Source: Miniimonas arenae (GTDB lineage: Bacteria > Actinomycetota > Actinomycetes > Actinomycetales > Beutenbergiaceae). Taken from it: a stretch of DNA of 37,569 nucleotides. The position numbers were made by a program, and so were the translations under genes. Below the pieces are notes generated by a model. The model made no database searches, had not been told where the DNA came from, and saw only the letters and a list, made by a program, of their open reading frames with translations. Where the stretch lies: positions 1-37,569 of the forward strand of contig NZ_VENP01000033.1 in the NCBI RefSeq assembly GCF_006351005.1. The letters run 5' to 3'. Positions 8,864 through 19,323 of the stretch are shown here, one piece after another (within the stretch, counting starts at the first letter, position 1; the number at the start of each line of letters is the position of its first letter).

Positions 8864-10173
8864 CCGACACGCTCACCCCGGTCCTCAGCGACATCTGGGA
8901 CGCCGACCGGTCGTGGACGCTGGCCACCTACCGCGAGCACGGCGGCTACCGCGCGCTCGCCCGGGCCCGCGAGCTGGCGCCTGCCGACCTCGTCGAGCTC
9001 GTCAAGGCGTCCGGCCTGCGTGGCCGCGGTGGCGCAGGCTTCCCGACCGGCCTCAAGTGGAGCTTCCTGCCGCCGCCGGACGGCGGACCGCGCTACCTCG
9101 TGGTGAACGCGGACGAGTCCGAGCCGGGCACGTGCAAGGACGTCCCCGTCATGCTCGCGAACCCGCACGTGCTCATCGAGGGCGTCGCGATCACGAGCGC
9201 AGCGATCGGCTGCGAGCACGCCTTCATCTACCTGCGCGGCGAGGTCGTGCACGTCTACCGCCGGCTGCTCGCGGCGGTGCGCGAGGCCGAGGAGGCGGGC
9301 CTGCTCCAGGGCCTGCGGATCACGGTGCACGCAGGTGCGGGCGCCTACATCTGCGGTGAGGAGACGGCGCTGCTGGACTCCCTCGAGGGTCGGCGCGGGC
9401 AGCCGCGGCTCAAGCCGCCGTTCCCCGCCGTCGCGGGCCTGTACGCGCGCCCGACGGTGGTCAACAACGTGGAGTCGATCGCGTCCGTGCCCGGGATCGT
9501 GCTCGGCGGCGCCGAGTGGTTCACCGGACTCGGCACGCCGAAGAGCGCCGGACACGGCCTGTTCTCGCTCTCGGGCCACGTGCGCCGGCCGGGCCAGTAC
9601 GAGGCGCCGCTCGGCATCACGCTGCGTGAGCTGCTCGAGCTGGCCGGTGGGATCCGCGAGGGACACCGCCTGAAGTTCTGGACCCCGGGCGGGTCCTCCA
9701 CGCCGATCCTCACCGACGCCCACCTCGACATCCCCCTGGACTACGAGGGCGTCGCCGGTGCGGGCTCGATGCTCGGCACCCGCGCGCTGCAGATCTTTGA
9801 CGAGACCGTCTCGGTCGTGCGCGCCGTGAGCCGCTGGATCGACTTCTACAAGCACGAGTCCTGCGGCAAGTGCACCCCCTGCCGCGAGGGCACGTACTGG
9901 CTCCAGCAGGTGATGCACCGGCTCGAGGAGGGCAGGGGCACGCCCGAGGACATCCGCACGCTCGAGGACGTGGCCGGCAACATCCTCGGCCGCAGCTTCT
10001 GCGCGCTGGGCGACGCTGCCGCCACCCCGGTGCAGAGCGGACTGGAGCACTTCCGCGAGGAGTTCGAGGCGGGCTGCCACACGCCCGCCCGCGACCTCTT
10101 CCCGTACGAGGCCTCCGCGCTGGCGACTGCGGGCACCGCGTCGGCACGCGGCGGCAGGGAGGTCACGGCATGA
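8860..10173 (+). CDS. nuoF: NADH-quinone oxidoreductase subunit F
   Basis: 437 residues. NADH-binding, FMN-containing entry subunit of complex I. The nucleotide/FMN loops are GLRGRGGAGFPTGLKW (52-67) and NADESEPGTCKD (83-94); a second glycine-rich segment is HAGAGAYICGEETAL. The [4Fe-4S] cluster N3 ligands are Cys335, Cys338, Cys341 (SCGKCTPC) and Cys381 (FCALGD). All are intact. It overlaps nuoE and nuoG by four bases at each end. Confidence 0.97.
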   Translation: MTDTLTPVLSDIWDADRSWTLATYREHGGYRALARARELAPADLVELVKASGLRGRGGAGFPTGLKWSFLPPPDGGPRYLVVNADESEPGTCKDVPVMLANPHVLIEGVAITSAAIGCEHAFIYLRGEVVHVYRRLLAAVREAEEAGLLQGLRITVHAGAGAYICGEETALLDSLEGRRGQPRLKPPFPAVAGLYARPTVVNNVESIASVPGIVLGGAEWFTGLGTPKSAGHGLFSLSGHVRRPGQYEAPLGITLRELLELAGGIREGHRLKFWTPGGSSTPILTDAHLDIPLDYEGVAGAGSMLGTRALQIFDETVSVVRAVSRWIDFYKHESCGKCTPCREGTYWLQQVMHRLEEGRGTPEDIRTLEDVAGNILGRSFCALGDAAATPVQSGLEHFREEFEAGCHTPARDLFPYEASALATAGTASARGGREVTA

Positions 10174-12629
10174 CGACCACACAGCCGGCCCCGACCGGGC
10201 AGGTCGTGCCGCTCGTCGAGGTCACGATCGACGGCGTGCGCACCGAGGTGCCCAAGGGCACCCTGGTCATCCGCGCGGCCGAGGACATCGGGATCGCCAT
10301 CCCGCGGTTCTGCGACCACCCGCTGCTCAAGCCCGCCGGGGCGTGCCGCCAGTGCCTCGTGGAGGTGGCCACGCCGGACCGCGAGGGCACGCTGCGCACG
10401 ATGCCGAAGCCGCAGGCCTCGTGCACGCTCGAGGTCAGCCCCGGCATGGTGGTGAGCACGCAACTCACGAGCGAGGTCGCCGACAAGGCCCAGCACGGGG
10501 TGATGGAGTTCCTCCTCATCAACCACCCGCTGGACTGCCCGATCTGCGACAAGGGCGGGGAGTGCCCGCTGCAGAACCAGGCGATGGCGCACGGCCGCGC
10601 CACCACCCGGTTCGTCGACGTCAAGCGGACCTACCCCAAGCCCCTCGCGATCTCGACCCAGATCCTCCTGGACCGCGAGCGCTGCATCCTGTGCCAGCGC
10701 TGCACTCGGTTCTCCGACGAGATCGCCGGCGACCCGTTCATCGAGCTGCAGATGCGCGGCGCGCGTCAGCAGATCGGCACGTTCGACTCCGGCGTCCTCG
10801 GCTTCGCCGGCGACGCCCCCGTGGGCGCGGCCGAGCTCGACGACTCCGGGCGCCCGTTCGCGTCGTACTTCTCGGGCAACACGATCCAGATCTGCCCCGT
10901 CGGCGCGCTCACGTCGGCCGCGTACCGCTTCCGGGCGCGCCCGTTCGACCTCGTCTCGGTGCCCTCGATCGCCGAGCACGACGCGTGCGGCGCCGCGATC
11001 CGCATCGACCACCGCCGCGGCGTGGTCCTGCGCCGCCTGGCCGGGGACGACCCGGCGGTGAACGAGGAGTGGATCAGCGACAAGGACCGGTTCGCCTTCC
11101 GCTGGCAGGTCGCCGCGGACCGCCTCGTCGCACCGCTCGTGCGCGACGGCGAGGACGGCTCCGGCCCGCTCGTCGAGACGAGCTGGGCGGACGCCCTCGA
11201 CGTCGCCGCGACCCTCCTGGCGCAGCGCCGTGGGTCCCTGGCGGCCCTGCCGGGCGGACGCGGCACGCTCGAGGACGCGCTCGCGTGGAGCGCGTTCACC
11301 CGGGTCGTGCTCGGGACGAACGACGTCGACTTCCGCTCCCGCGCCTACGGCGGCGCGGAGGAGGCCGACCACCTGGCCGCGCGCGTCGCGGGTTCGGGCC
11401 TCGACGTGACGTACGCCGACCTCGACGGCGCCGACGTGCTGCTCGCGGGCCTGGAGCCCGAGGAGGAGGCCGCGACGATCTTCCTGCGGCTGCGCAAGGG
11501 CGTGCTCGCCGCGCGGACCCACGTCACTGTCCTCGGGCCGTACCTCACGCGCGGGTCGGCGAAGCTCCGGGCGACGCTGCTGCCCGCCGCGCCCGGGACC
11601 GAGGCCGAGGTGCTCGAGGCGACCGACACGTTCGGCGCGTCCGACGGCGACCGACCCCGCATCGTGCTCGTGGGGGAGCGGCTCGCCGCCGCCCCCGGTG
11701 GGCTGACCGCGGCGGCCGCGCTCGCCGAGCGCACCGGAGCCCGGCTGGCCTGGGTGCCGCGTCGCGCCGGCGATCGTGCCGCCGTCGAGGCCGGCCTGCT
11801 TCCGATCCTGCTCCCGGGCGGTCGGCCCGTCGCCGACGAGTCCGCGCGCGCCGAGGTCGCCGCCGCCTGGGGCGTCACGCCCCCGGCCGCCCCCGGCCGC
11901 GACCTCGCGGGCATCCTCGACGCGCTGCGCGCGGGCGAGCTCGCGGGCGTCGTCGTCGGCGGGGTCGAGCTCGAGGACCTGCCCGACCCGGCTGCCGCGC
12001 TCGCCGCCCTCGAGGCGGTCCGCGCCGCAGGCGGCGTGGTCGTCTCGCTGGAGGTGCGCCGCTCCGCGATCACCGAGCTCGCCGACGTCGTGCTCCCGGT
12101 GGCGCCGCCGGCCGAGAAGGCGGGCACGTTCCTCACGTGGGAGGGTCGTCCGCGCGCGTTCGCGGCGGTGTTCGACACGGCCGCGCTCGGTGACGCCGCG
12201 GTGCTCGGGCTGCTCGCCGAGGAGATCGGCACGCCGCTGCCGGACGCCTCGATGCCCGCCTGGCGCGGACAGCGCGTGGCGGCGGCTCGGCTCGACGCGC
12301 CGGCCCCGCCGGAGCCCGGCCCCGGGCAGGCCGTGCTGGCCACCTGGCGGCTGCTCCTGGACGCCGGCCGCGGGCAGGACGACGAGCCGCACCTGGCCGG
12401 GACCGCGCGCCGCGCCGTCGCGCTCATGGCGGAGTCCACCGCACGCGGGCTCGGGCTGCAGGGCGCCGCCGAGGTCACGGTCCGCGGGCCGCGCGGCAGC
12501 GTCACGCTCCCGCTCGTGCTCGCCGGTGTGGTCGACGGCGTGGTCTGGCTGCCGTTCAGTCCGCGGGAGCGGGCCGGGGCGGCCGCGCTGGGCGCGCAGT
12601 CCGGGGACATCGTGGAGGTGACGGCATGA
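10170..12629 (+). CDS. nuoG: NADH-quinone oxidoreductase subunit G, N7 cluster ligands missing
   Basis: 819 residues. Electron-wire subunit. N1b ligands are Cys48, Cys59, Cys62 and Cys85. N5 has the His119-x3-Cys123-x2-Cys126-x5-Cys132 pattern. N4 has Cys172, Cys175, Cys178 and Cys242. The molybdopterin-oxidoreductase-like domain starts near 260, and there the optional N7 cluster motif (Cys-x2-Cys-x3-Cys and a distant Cys) is absent: the segment reads [15 protein letters not shown] and later NEEWISDK, with Ala, Asp, Ala and Ser at the expected places. The last 450 residues are Ala-rich and divergent. The ATG at 10170 overlaps the nuoF stop and has GGGAGG upstream; longer readings in this frame run into nuoF. 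Confidence 0.96.
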   Translation: MTTTQPAPTGQVVPLVEVTIDGVRTEVPKGTLVIRAAEDIGIAIPRFCDHPLLKPAGACRQCLVEVATPDREGTLRTMPKPQASCTLEVSPGMVVSTQLTSEVADKAQHGVMEFLLINHPLDCPICDKGGECPLQNQAMAHGRATTRFVDVKRTYPKPLAISTQILLDRERCILCQRCTRFSDEIAGDPFIELQMRGARQQIGTFDSGVLGFAGDAPVGAAELDDSGRPFASYFSGNTIQICPVGALTSAAYRFRARPFDLVSVPSIAEHDACGAAIRIDHRRGVVLRRLAGDDPAVNEEWISDKDRFAFRWQVAADRLVAPLVRDGEDGSGPLVETSWADALDVAATLLAQRRGSLAALPGGRGTLEDALAWSAFTRVVLGTNDVDFRSRAYGGAEEADHLAARVAGSGLDVTYADLDGADVLLAGLEPEEEAATIFLRLRKGVLAARTHVTVLGPYLTRGSAKLRATLLPAAPGTEAEVLEATDTFGASDGDRPRIVLVGERLAAAPGGLTAAAALAERTGARLAWVPRRAGDRAAVEAGLLPILLPGGRPVADESARAEVAAAWGVTPPAAPGRDLAGILDALRAGELAGVVVGGVELEDLPDPAAALAALEAVRAAGGVVVSLEVRRSAITELADVVLPVAPPAEKAGTFLTWEGRPRAFAAVFDTAALGDAAVLGLLAEEIGTPLPDASMPAWRGQRVAAARLDAPAPPEPGPGQAVLATWRLLLDAGRGQDDEPHLAGTARRAVALMAESTARGLGLQGAAEVTVRGPRGSVTLPLVLAGVVDGVVWLPFSPRERAGAAALGAQSGDIVEVTA

Positions 12630-13945
12630 ACCACCAGGTGGTAGCCGACTTCAGCAACGACACGTGGTGGATCTGGGTCATCAAGGCCGTCGCCATCATC
12701 GTGTTCCTCCTGCTCAACGTCCTCATCGCGATCTGGGCCGAGCGCCGGATCCTGGGCCGGATGCAAATCCGGCCCGGACCCAACGTGCACGGTCCGCTCG
12801 GGCTGTTCCAGTCCCTCGCCGACGCCATGAAGCTCCTCCTCAAGGAGGACATGACGGTCAAGGCCGCGGACAAGTTCGTCTACGTGCTCGCGCCGCTCAT
12901 CACGGTGTTCGCCTCGTTGCTCGTGTTCGCCGTCATCCCGTTCGGGCCCGAGGTGAGCATGTTCGGGGTGGTCACCCCGCTGCAGCTCACGGACACCCCC
13001 GTGGCCGTGCTCTACGTGCTCGCGGTGACCTCGTTCGGCGTGTACGGCATCATGCTCGGCGGCTGGGCGTCCGGCTCGACCTACCCGCTGCTCGGGTCGG
13101 TCCGCGGCACCGCGCAGGTGATCTCCTACGAGCTCGCGATGGGCCTCTCGCTCGTCAGCGTCTTCGTGGTGTCCGGCTCGATGTCCACCTCGGCGATCGT
13201 GGCGGCCCAGGCGCCGTTCTGGTGGTGCCTCGCGCTGCTGCCCGCGTTCCTCGTCTACGTCGTCTCGATGGTGGGGGAGACCAACCGCCTGCCGTTCGAC
13301 CTTCCCGAGGCCGAGGGCGAGCTCGTGGCCGGCCACATGACCGAGTACTCCTCGATGAAGTTCGCGTGGTTCTTCCTCGCGGAGTACATCAACATGTTCA
13401 ACGTCTCGGCGGTCGCGACAACGCTGTTCCTCGGCGGCTGGCGTGCCCCGTGGCCCATCTCGGCCATCGGCGACGGCATGTTCAACGAGGGTTGGTGGCC
13501 GTTCCTGTGGTTCTTCCTCAAGATGTGGTCGCTGATGTTCTTCTTCTTCTGGGTCCGCGGCACGCTGCTGCGGTTCCGGTACGACCAGTTCATGAACATC
13601 GGCTGGAAGATCCTCATCCCCACCGCGCTCGTCTGGCTCGTCGCCGTGATCGGGGTGCAGTCGGTGCGCCAGTTCGCCGAGGTCGACCTGCGCCAGATGC
13701 TGATCTGGATCGGGATACCGCTCGCGGTGCTGCTGTTAGCGCTCGTGTTCTGGCCCGAGAAGAAGAAGCCCGAGCCGGTCGCGGCAGGGCCGGTGGTGTT
13801 CGACCCGATGGCGGACGGCTTCCCCGTCCCGCCGCTGCCCGGCCAGCAGCTGCCGCCCGCCCCGCGTCGGCGCACCGTGTCCGCGGGGTCGGTGGTGGCC
13901 GGCGCGACGGCCGGACCCGAGACGAAGGAGACCGGCGATGAGTGA
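12626..13945 (+). CDS. nuoH: NADH-quinone oxidoreductase subunit H
   Basis: 439 residues. Membrane subunit forming the quinone entry chamber, eight membrane helices in the family. The two signature regions are present: [19 protein letters not shown] after the first helix, and [20 protein letters not shown] in the acidic E-channel loop, followed by [15 protein letters not shown]. After the last helix (about residue 370) a Pro/Ala/Gly/Thr-rich tail of some 65 residues follows KKKPEPV. GGAGGTGACGGC precedes the ATG, which overlaps nuoG by four bases; the end overlaps nuoI by eight bases. Confidence 0.97.
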   Translation: MNHQVVADFSNDTWWIWVIKAVAIIVFLLLNVLIAIWAERRILGRMQIRPGPNVHGPLGLFQSLADAMKLLLKEDMTVKAADKFVYVLAPLITVFASLLVFAVIPFGPEVSMFGVVTPLQLTDTPVAVLYVLAVTSFGVYGIMLGGWASGSTYPLLGSVRGTAQVISYELAMGLSLVSVFVVSGSMSTSAIVAAQAPFWWCLALLPAFLVYVVSMVGETNRLPFDLPEAEGELVAGHMTEYSSMKFAWFFLAEYINMFNVSAVATTLFLGGWRAPWPISAIGDGMFNEGWWPFLWFFLKMWSLMFFFFWVRGTLLRFRYDQFMNIGWKILIPTALVWLVAVIGVQSVRQFAEVDLRQMLIWIGIPLAVLLLALVFWPEKKKPEPVAAGPVVFDPMADGFPVPPLPGQQLPPAPRRRTVSAGSVVAGATAGPETKETGDE

Positions 13946-14606
13946 GTCGAGCGAGCGCGCGGGCGGGCAGCCCGAGGAGAAGCGCCGCGGGCTCGGCGGC
14001 GCGATCGGCGACCTGCTCGCCCCCGTGGCCGGGTTCGGTGTGACCTTCTCGAACATGTTCCGGCCGACGGTCACGGAGCAGTACCCATACGTGAGGCACC
14101 CCACGGCGCCGCGCTACCACGGCCGCCACCAGCTCAACCGCTACCCCGACGGGCTCGAGAAGTGCATCGGGTGCGAGCTGTGCGCGTGGGCGTGCCCTGC
14201 GGATGCGATCTTCGTCGAGGGGGCGGACAACACCCCGGAGAATCAGCACTCCCCGGGCGAGCGGTACGGCGCCGTCTACCAGATCAACTACCTGCGATGC
14301 ATCTTCTGCGGGCTGTGCATCGAGGCGTGCCCGACGCGTGCGCTCACGATGGGCAACGACTTCGAGCTCGCCGGACCCACGCGCGAGGGGCTCATCTTCA
14401 CCAAGGAGGAGCTGCTCGCACCGCTGACCCAGGGCATGCTCGGCGTGCCGCACCCGATGGTCGAGGGCACCACGGACCGCGACTACTACCGCGGCGAGGT
14501 CACCGGCCCGACGGCGGACCAGATCGCCTGGGTGGAGCGCGAGCGTCCCGAGGACCCCACGCTCGAGGGTGCGCGTCAGGCCGCCGCGACGAAGGCGGTG
14601 CGCTGA
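13938..14606 (+). CDS. nuoI: NADH-quinone oxidoreductase subunit I
   Basis: 222 residues. Two-[4Fe-4S] ferredoxin-type subunit carrying clusters N6a and N6b between NuoG and NuoB. Both motifs are complete: Cys76-x2-Cys79-x2-Cys82-x3-Cys86 ([12 protein letters not shown]) and Cys121-x2-Cys124-x2-Cys127-x3-Cys131 ([12 protein letters not shown]). The N-terminal 30 residues are a charged extension. The start lies eight bases inside nuoH and the stop shares one base with the nuoJ ATG (TGATG). Confidence 0.97.
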   Translation: MSESSERAGGQPEEKRRGLGGAIGDLLAPVAGFGVTFSNMFRPTVTEQYPYVRHPTAPRYHGRHQLNRYPDGLEKCIGCELCAWACPADAIFVEGADNTPENQHSPGERYGAVYQINYLRCIFCGLCIEACPTRALTMGNDFELAGPTREGLIFTKEELLAPLTQGMLGVPHPMVEGTTDRDYYRGEVTGPTADQIAWVERERPEDPTLEGARQAAATKAVR

Positions 14607-15544
14607 TGGACACCGCCGTCGGGACCGGCGCGGAGGCGGTCATCTTCTGGGTGATCGGCCCGCTCATGGTGATAGCCGCGCTCGCGCTGCTGTTCGCGCG
14701 CAAGCCCGTGCACGCCGCGGTCGGCCTGATCTTCGTGATGATCGGCATGGCGTTCCTGTACACCACGCTCGAGGCGCCGTTCCTCGGCGTCGCCCAGGTG
14801 GTCGTCTACACCGGCGCGATCATGATCCTGTTCGTCTTCGTGCTCATGCTCGTCGGCGTCGACGCCGCGGACTCGGTGGCCGAGACGATCGCGGGTCAGC
14901 GCGCGATCGCGGTGCTGCTCGCCGTCGGCCTCGCCGCGGTGCTCATCGGCGTGGTCGTCACCGCGACGCTGCCGACCGCCGTCGGGCTCACCGACGCCAA
15001 CGCCGGGACGAACCCCGTGGGCGTCGCGCACGAGATCTTCGGAAAGACCGTGTTCGCGCTCGAGCTGGTCGGCGTGCTGCTCGTGATCGCCGCGCTCGGC
15101 GCGATCACGCTCACGCACAAGGAGGCGCTCTCGCCCGCGCGGAACCAGCAGGCCGCCGTGCGGCTGCGCCAGCGCGCCTACGCCCGCGGCGAGGGCTCCC
15201 AGGTGCTCACGCCGCTGCCCGCGCCCGGCGTGTACGCCACGCACAACGCGGCCGACGTGCCCGCGCTGGACCCGCAGGGCAACCCCATCGACGTGTCCGT
15301 GCCGCGTGTGCTGCGCATCCGCGGCCAGGAGCTCGCGCCGAGCGCTGTCGACGGCCACGTCGCCGAGATCGCGCAGGGCGCCTACCTGCAGCCCCGTCCC
15401 ACGTCGTTCGGCGAGCTCGCCGGCGAGACGCAGGACCCGCCGACGCAGTCGACCGCGAGCGGCCCGGCCGCGGACGACCCGACGGCGAGCGGCCCCACGG
15501 CCCACGAGACCACCCGCAACACGGCCGAGGAGACGCAGTCGTGA
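14606..15544 (+). CDS. nuoJ: NADH-quinone oxidoreductase subunit J with a long polar tail
   Basis: 312 residues. Five hydrophobic helices occupy roughly residues 12-170, including the conserved [18 protein letters not shown] helix 3, whose kink controls coupling in other complexes. Residues from about 172 onward are hydrophilic: [21 protein letters not shown], a middle part containing [15 protein letters not shown], then a Thr/Ser/Ala/Pro-rich end with repeated TASGP. E. coli NuoJ is near 184 residues, so more than a third of this protein is extension. It is coupled to nuoI by TGATG and to nuoK by a GTGA overlap. Confidence 0.95.
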   Translation: MDTAVGTGAEAVIFWVIGPLMVIAALALLFARKPVHAAVGLIFVMIGMAFLYTTLEAPFLGVAQVVVYTGAIMILFVFVLMLVGVDAADSVAETIAGQRAIAVLLAVGLAAVLIGVVVTATLPTAVGLTDANAGTNPVGVAHEIFGKTVFALELVGVLLVIAALGAITLTHKEALSPARNQQAAVRLRQRAYARGEGSQVLTPLPAPGVYATHNAADVPALDPQGNPIDVSVPRVLRIRGQELAPSAVDGHVAEIAQGAYLQPRPTSFGELAGETQDPPTQSTASGPAADDPTASGPTAHETTRNTAEETQS

Positions 15545-15840
15545 CCCTCCTGCACTACCTGGTGCTGTCCGGGGTGCTCTTCACCATCGGCGCCGCGACC
15601 GTGCTCACCCGCCGCAACGCGATCCTCGCGTTCATGGGCGTGGAGCTCATGCTCAACTCCTGCAACCTGGCGCTGGTCACCTTCAGCCGCATCCACGGCA
15701 CCCTCACCGGCCAGGTGATGGCCTTCTTCGTGATGGTGGTGGCCGCGGCCGAGGTCGTCGTGGGCCTCGCGATCATCGTGTCGATCTACCGCGCGCGTCG
15801 GACGGTGTCCGTCGACGAGCCGAGCCTGCTGAAGAACTGA
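15541..15840 (+). CDS. nuoK: NADH-quinone oxidoreductase subunit K
   Basis: 99 residues, the standard length. Three membrane helices; the proton-path glutamates are visible in [16 protein letters not shown] (second helix) and [15 protein letters not shown] (third helix). The GTG at 15541 is chosen because it overlaps the nuoJ stop, as in the other junctions of this operon. A seven-base gap leads to nuoL. Confidence 0.97.
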   Translation: MTLLHYLVLSGVLFTIGAATVLTRRNAILAFMGVELMLNSCNLALVTFSRIHGTLTGQVMAFFVMVVAAAEVVVGLAIIVSIYRARRTVSVDEPSLLKN

Positions 15841-15847
15841 GGGACCG

Positions 15848-17776
15848 ATGATCGACTACTCCTGGCTCCTCGTCGCCATCCCGCTGGCGTCGGCGGCCCT
15901 GCTGCTCCTCCTCGGCCGCCGGGCCGACGCCTGGGGCCACCTCCTGGGCGTGCTCGCCGCGGCAGGCGCGTTCGTCGTCGGGCTGCTCGTGTTCCTCGAG
16001 GTGATGGGGCAGCCGTCCGAGGACCGCATCCACGACGTCTTCCTCTACTCGTGGATCCCCGCGGGCGACCTGCACATCGACGCCGGGCTGCGGATCGACC
16101 CGCTCTCGCTCACGTTCGTCCTGCTCATCACGTTCGTCGGGACGCTCATCCACATCTACTCGATCGGCTACATGGCGCACGACGCCGCGCGCCGCCGGTT
16201 CTTCGCCTACCTCAACCTGTTCGTCGCAGCCATGCTCCTGCTGGTGCTCGCGGACTCCTACGCCCTGCTGTTCGTCGGGTGGGAGGGCGTGGGTCTCGCG
16301 TCCTACCTGCTCATCGGGTTCTGGAACCACAACCTCGAGTACGCGGTCGCGGCCAAGAAGGCGTTCGTGATGAACCGCGTCGGCGACATGGGGCTCATCA
16401 TCGCGATGGGTCTGCTGTTCGCCGCGATCGGCTCGGTCTCGTTCACCGACGTCGACGCCGCCGTCACGGCCGGCGCGCTCTCGACCGCGCAGGTCACCGC
16501 CGTCGGCCTGATGCTCCTGCTCGGCGCCGTCGGCAAGTCCGCCCAGTTCCCGCTGCAGGCCTGGCTCGGGGACGCGATGGCAGGCCCGACGCCCGTCTCG
16601 GCGCTCATCCACGCCGCCACGATGGTCACCGCGGGCGTGTACCTCGTGGTCCGCTCGCGCCTCATCTTCGAGGCGTCCCCGACGGCGCAGCTCGTCGTCG
16701 CGTGCATCGGCGCCTTCACCCTCCTGCTGGGGGCGGCGATCGCGTGCGCCAAGGACGACATCAAGAAGTCGCTCGCGGGCTCGACGATGTCGCAGATCGG
16801 CTACATGGTGCTCGCCGCCGGCCTCGGCCCGATCGGCTACGCGTTCGCGATCTTCCACCTCGTCACGCACGGCTTCTTCAAGGCCGGCCTGTTCCTCGGC
16901 GCCGGTTCGGTGATGCACGCGAACGGCGACTCCACCGACATGCGCACCTACGGCGCGCTGCGCAAGGTCATGCTCGTCACCTGGCTCACCTTCGGTGCGT
17001 GCTGGCTCGCCATCATGGGCGTCCCGCCCTTCTCCGGCTTCTACTCCAAGGACAAGATCATCGAGTCCGCGTTCGTCGGCGAGGGCTGGCAGCCGTGGGT
17101 GTTCGGTGGCGCCGCACTCATCGGCGCCGGCGTGACCGCCTTCTACATGTCCCGGATGTTCTTCCTCACCTTCCACGGCAAGGCCCGCTGGGTCGAGGCC
17201 GGTGCCACGGTGGCGCCGGACGACCCCCGGCCGGTGCGACACCCGCACGAGTCGCCGCTCGTCATGACCGTCCCGATCATCGTCCTGGCGATCGGCGCCC
17301 TCGGACTGGGCTTCGCGCTCACGCTCGGGAACGGGATCACGGGCTGGCTCGAGCCGGTCACCGGGCACTATGACCACGACGCACACCACGCCGTTCTTCC
17401 CGTGCCGGTCATCACGGTGACGACGCTCGTGCTCGTCGCGCTCGGCATCGCGCTGGCCTGGCGCCAGTACGGCATGAGCCCGGTCCCGCTCACGGCGCCG
17501 ACCGGTTCGGCGCTCACGCGCGCCGCGCGGCGGGACTTCTACGCCGACGACGTCAACGAGGGGCTCGTCATGCGCCCCGGCCAGCACCTCACCCGCACGC
17601 TCGTCTACGCGGACACCGCGGTGGTCGACGGCGCGGTACGCGGCACCGCCTCGGGTGCGGTGGGCCTGGGGCAGCTGGCGCGGAAGCTGCAGAACGGCTA
17701 CGTGCGCAGCTACGCCGCGATGATCCTGGCCGGCGTGGTCCTCGCCGGCATCGTCCTGCACCTCGTCCGGATGTGA
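15848..17776 (+). CDS. nuoL: NADH-quinone oxidoreductase subunit L
   Basis: 642 residues. Distal antiporter-like proton pump. Glu146 (FVGWEGVGLASY) and Lys230 (AVGKSAQFPLQAWLGDAM) are the key charged pair of the family, and the broken-helix segment AGPTPVSALIHAATMVTAGV is intact. The C terminus retains a long amphipathic-looking stretch and a final hydrophobic helix (AAMILAGVVLAGIVLHLV), consistent with the lateral helix and anchor. ATG at 15848 follows nuoK closely. Confidence 0.97.
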   Translation: MIDYSWLLVAIPLASAALLLLLGRRADAWGHLLGVLAAAGAFVVGLLVFLEVMGQPSEDRIHDVFLYSWIPAGDLHIDAGLRIDPLSLTFVLLITFVGTLIHIYSIGYMAHDAARRRFFAYLNLFVAAMLLLVLADSYALLFVGWEGVGLASYLLIGFWNHNLEYAVAAKKAFVMNRVGDMGLIIAMGLLFAAIGSVSFTDVDAAVTAGALSTAQVTAVGLMLLLGAVGKSAQFPLQAWLGDAMAGPTPVSALIHAATMVTAGVYLVVRSRLIFEASPTAQLVVACIGAFTLLLGAAIACAKDDIKKSLAGSTMSQIGYMVLAAGLGPIGYAFAIFHLVTHGFFKAGLFLGAGSVMHANGDSTDMRTYGALRKVMLVTWLTFGACWLAIMGVPPFSGFYSKDKIIESAFVGEGWQPWVFGGAALIGAGVTAFYMSRMFFLTFHGKARWVEAGATVAPDDPRPVRHPHESPLVMTVPIIVLAIGALGLGFALTLGNGITGWLEPVTGHYDHDAHHAVLPVPVITVTTLVLVALGIALAWRQYGMSPVPLTAPTGSALTRAARRDFYADDVNEGLVMRPGQHLTRTLVYADTAVVDGAVRGTASGAVGLGQLARKLQNGYVRSYAAMILAGVVLAGIVLHLVRM

Positions 17777-17790
17777 GAGGAGGAGACACC

Positions 17791-19323
17791 ATGAACTCGC
17801 TGCCCTGGATCACCATCCTGATCGTGCTCCCCCTCCTGGCCTCCGCAGTGCTCTGGCTCGTCCCCGGACTGCACCGCGTCGCCCGGCCCTACGGCCTCGT
17901 CGTGTCCCTCGTGACGCTCGGCCTCGCCGTCGCCATGGCGACGGGCTTCGACACCGGCACCGCCGGCTACCAGCTCACCGAGACCCACGCGTGGATCCCC
18001 GCGCTCGGGGTGAGCTACGCCGTCGGGCTCAACGGGCTCGGCCTCGTGATGGTGCTGCTCGCCGTCGGGCTCGTGCCCGTGGTGCTCGCCGCGGACTGGC
18101 ACGCGGCCGACGACCCCGCCGAGCGGGAGGACGAGGACGCCGCGTACGTCGCGCGGCGACGAGCCACCTTCGTGGCGCTCGTCCTCGCGCTCACCTCACT
18201 CATGGTCGCGGTGTTCGCGGCGCGCGACCTGTTCCTGTTCTACGTCGTGTTCGAGGTCATGCTGCTCCCGGTCTACTTCCTCATCGGGATGTTCGGCGGG
18301 CCGCAGCGGCGCGCGGCCGCCGTGAAGTTCCTGCTGTACTCCCTCGCCGGCGGGCTCGTGATGCTGGCCGGCGTCGTCGTGACCTACCTGCACGGGCCGC
18401 GCGGGGACCAGGGCTTCCTCCTGGACTCCCTCGCCGGCGCCGTGACGGACCCGGTGACGCAACGCTGGCTGTTCGCGGCGTTCTTCATCGCGTTCGCGGT
18501 CAAGGCGCCGATGTGGCCGGTGCACACCTGGCTGCCGGACGCCACCGCACAGGGCACGCCCGGCACCTCCACGCTGCTGGTCGGCGTGCTGGACAAGGTC
18601 GGCACGTTCGGGATGCTCGCGCTGTGCCTGCCGCTGTTCCCGGACGCGGCCCGCTGGGCGGCGCCGGGGATCGTGGTCCTCGCGATCGTCTCGCTGCTCT
18701 ACGGCGCGCTGGTCGCGATGGGCCAGCAGGACCTCATGCGGTTCGTGGCGTTCACGTCGGTGTCCCACTTCGGGTTCATCGTGCTCGGCATCTTCGTCGG
18801 CTCGCAGGTCGCCATGACGGGCGCGATGTTCTACATGGTCGCCCACGGCCTGTCGATCGCCGGCCTGTTCCTGCTCGCCGGGTACCTCGAGCGGCGCGGC
18901 GGCTCGCGGCGCATCGACGCCTACGGCGGCATGCAGCGCCTCACCCCGGTGCTGGCCGGCCTCTTCCTCGTCGCGGGCCTCGCGTCGATCGCGCTGCCGG
19001 GCCTGTCCGGGTTCATCGGGGAGTACCTCGTGCTGCTCGGGAGCTTCCAGTCATCGATCCCGGCCGCGGTGGTGGCCACGCTCGGCGTGGTGCTCGCGGC
19101 GCTCTACTTCCTGCTGGTCTACCAGCGGGTGTTCACCGGTGAGCCACGAGCCTCCCTGCGCGAGGCACGCGACGCGGGCACGCTGCGCGACCTCACGGCG
19201 CGCGAGCGCTGGACGATGGTCCCCGTCGTGGTCGCGATGGTGGTCCTCGGCGTGCTGCCCGGGCCGGTCCTCGACCTGCTCACCCCGATCTCGCAGGTGC
19301 TCGCCATGGGAGGCGTCCAGTGA
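17791..19323 (+). CDS. nuoM: NADH-quinone oxidoreductase subunit M
   Basis: 510 residues. Central antiporter-like proton pump. Glu155 (VVFEVMLLPVYFLIG) and Lys238 (AFAVKAPMWPVHTWLPDA) are in place. An unusually acidic loop (DDPAEREDEDAAY, about 107-119) sits before the Glu155 helix. The ATG at 17791 is preceded by GAGAGGAGGAG, the strongest ribosome-binding site in the operon, which supports it over the in-frame GTG at 17773. It is separated from nuoL by 14 bases and overlaps nuoN by four. Confidence 0.97.
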   Translation: MNSLPWITILIVLPLLASAVLWLVPGLHRVARPYGLVVSLVTLGLAVAMATGFDTGTAGYQLTETHAWIPALGVSYAVGLNGLGLVMVLLAVGLVPVVLAADWHAADDPAEREDEDAAYVARRRATFVALVLALTSLMVAVFAARDLFLFYVVFEVMLLPVYFLIGMFGGPQRRAAAVKFLLYSLAGGLVMLAGVVVTYLHGPRGDQGFLLDSLAGAVTDPVTQRWLFAAFFIAFAVKAPMWPVHTWLPDATAQGTPGTSTLLVGVLDKVGTFGMLALCLPLFPDAARWAAPGIVVLAIVSLLYGALVAMGQQDLMRFVAFTSVSHFGFIVLGIFVGSQVAMTGAMFYMVAHGLSIAGLFLLAGYLERRGGSRRIDAYGGMQRLTPVLAGLFLVAGLASIALPGLSGFIGEYLVLLGSFQSSIPAAVVATLGVVLAALYFLLVYQRVFTGEPRASLREARDAGTLRDLTARERWTMVPVVVAMVVLGVLPGPVLDLLTPISQVLAMGGVQ

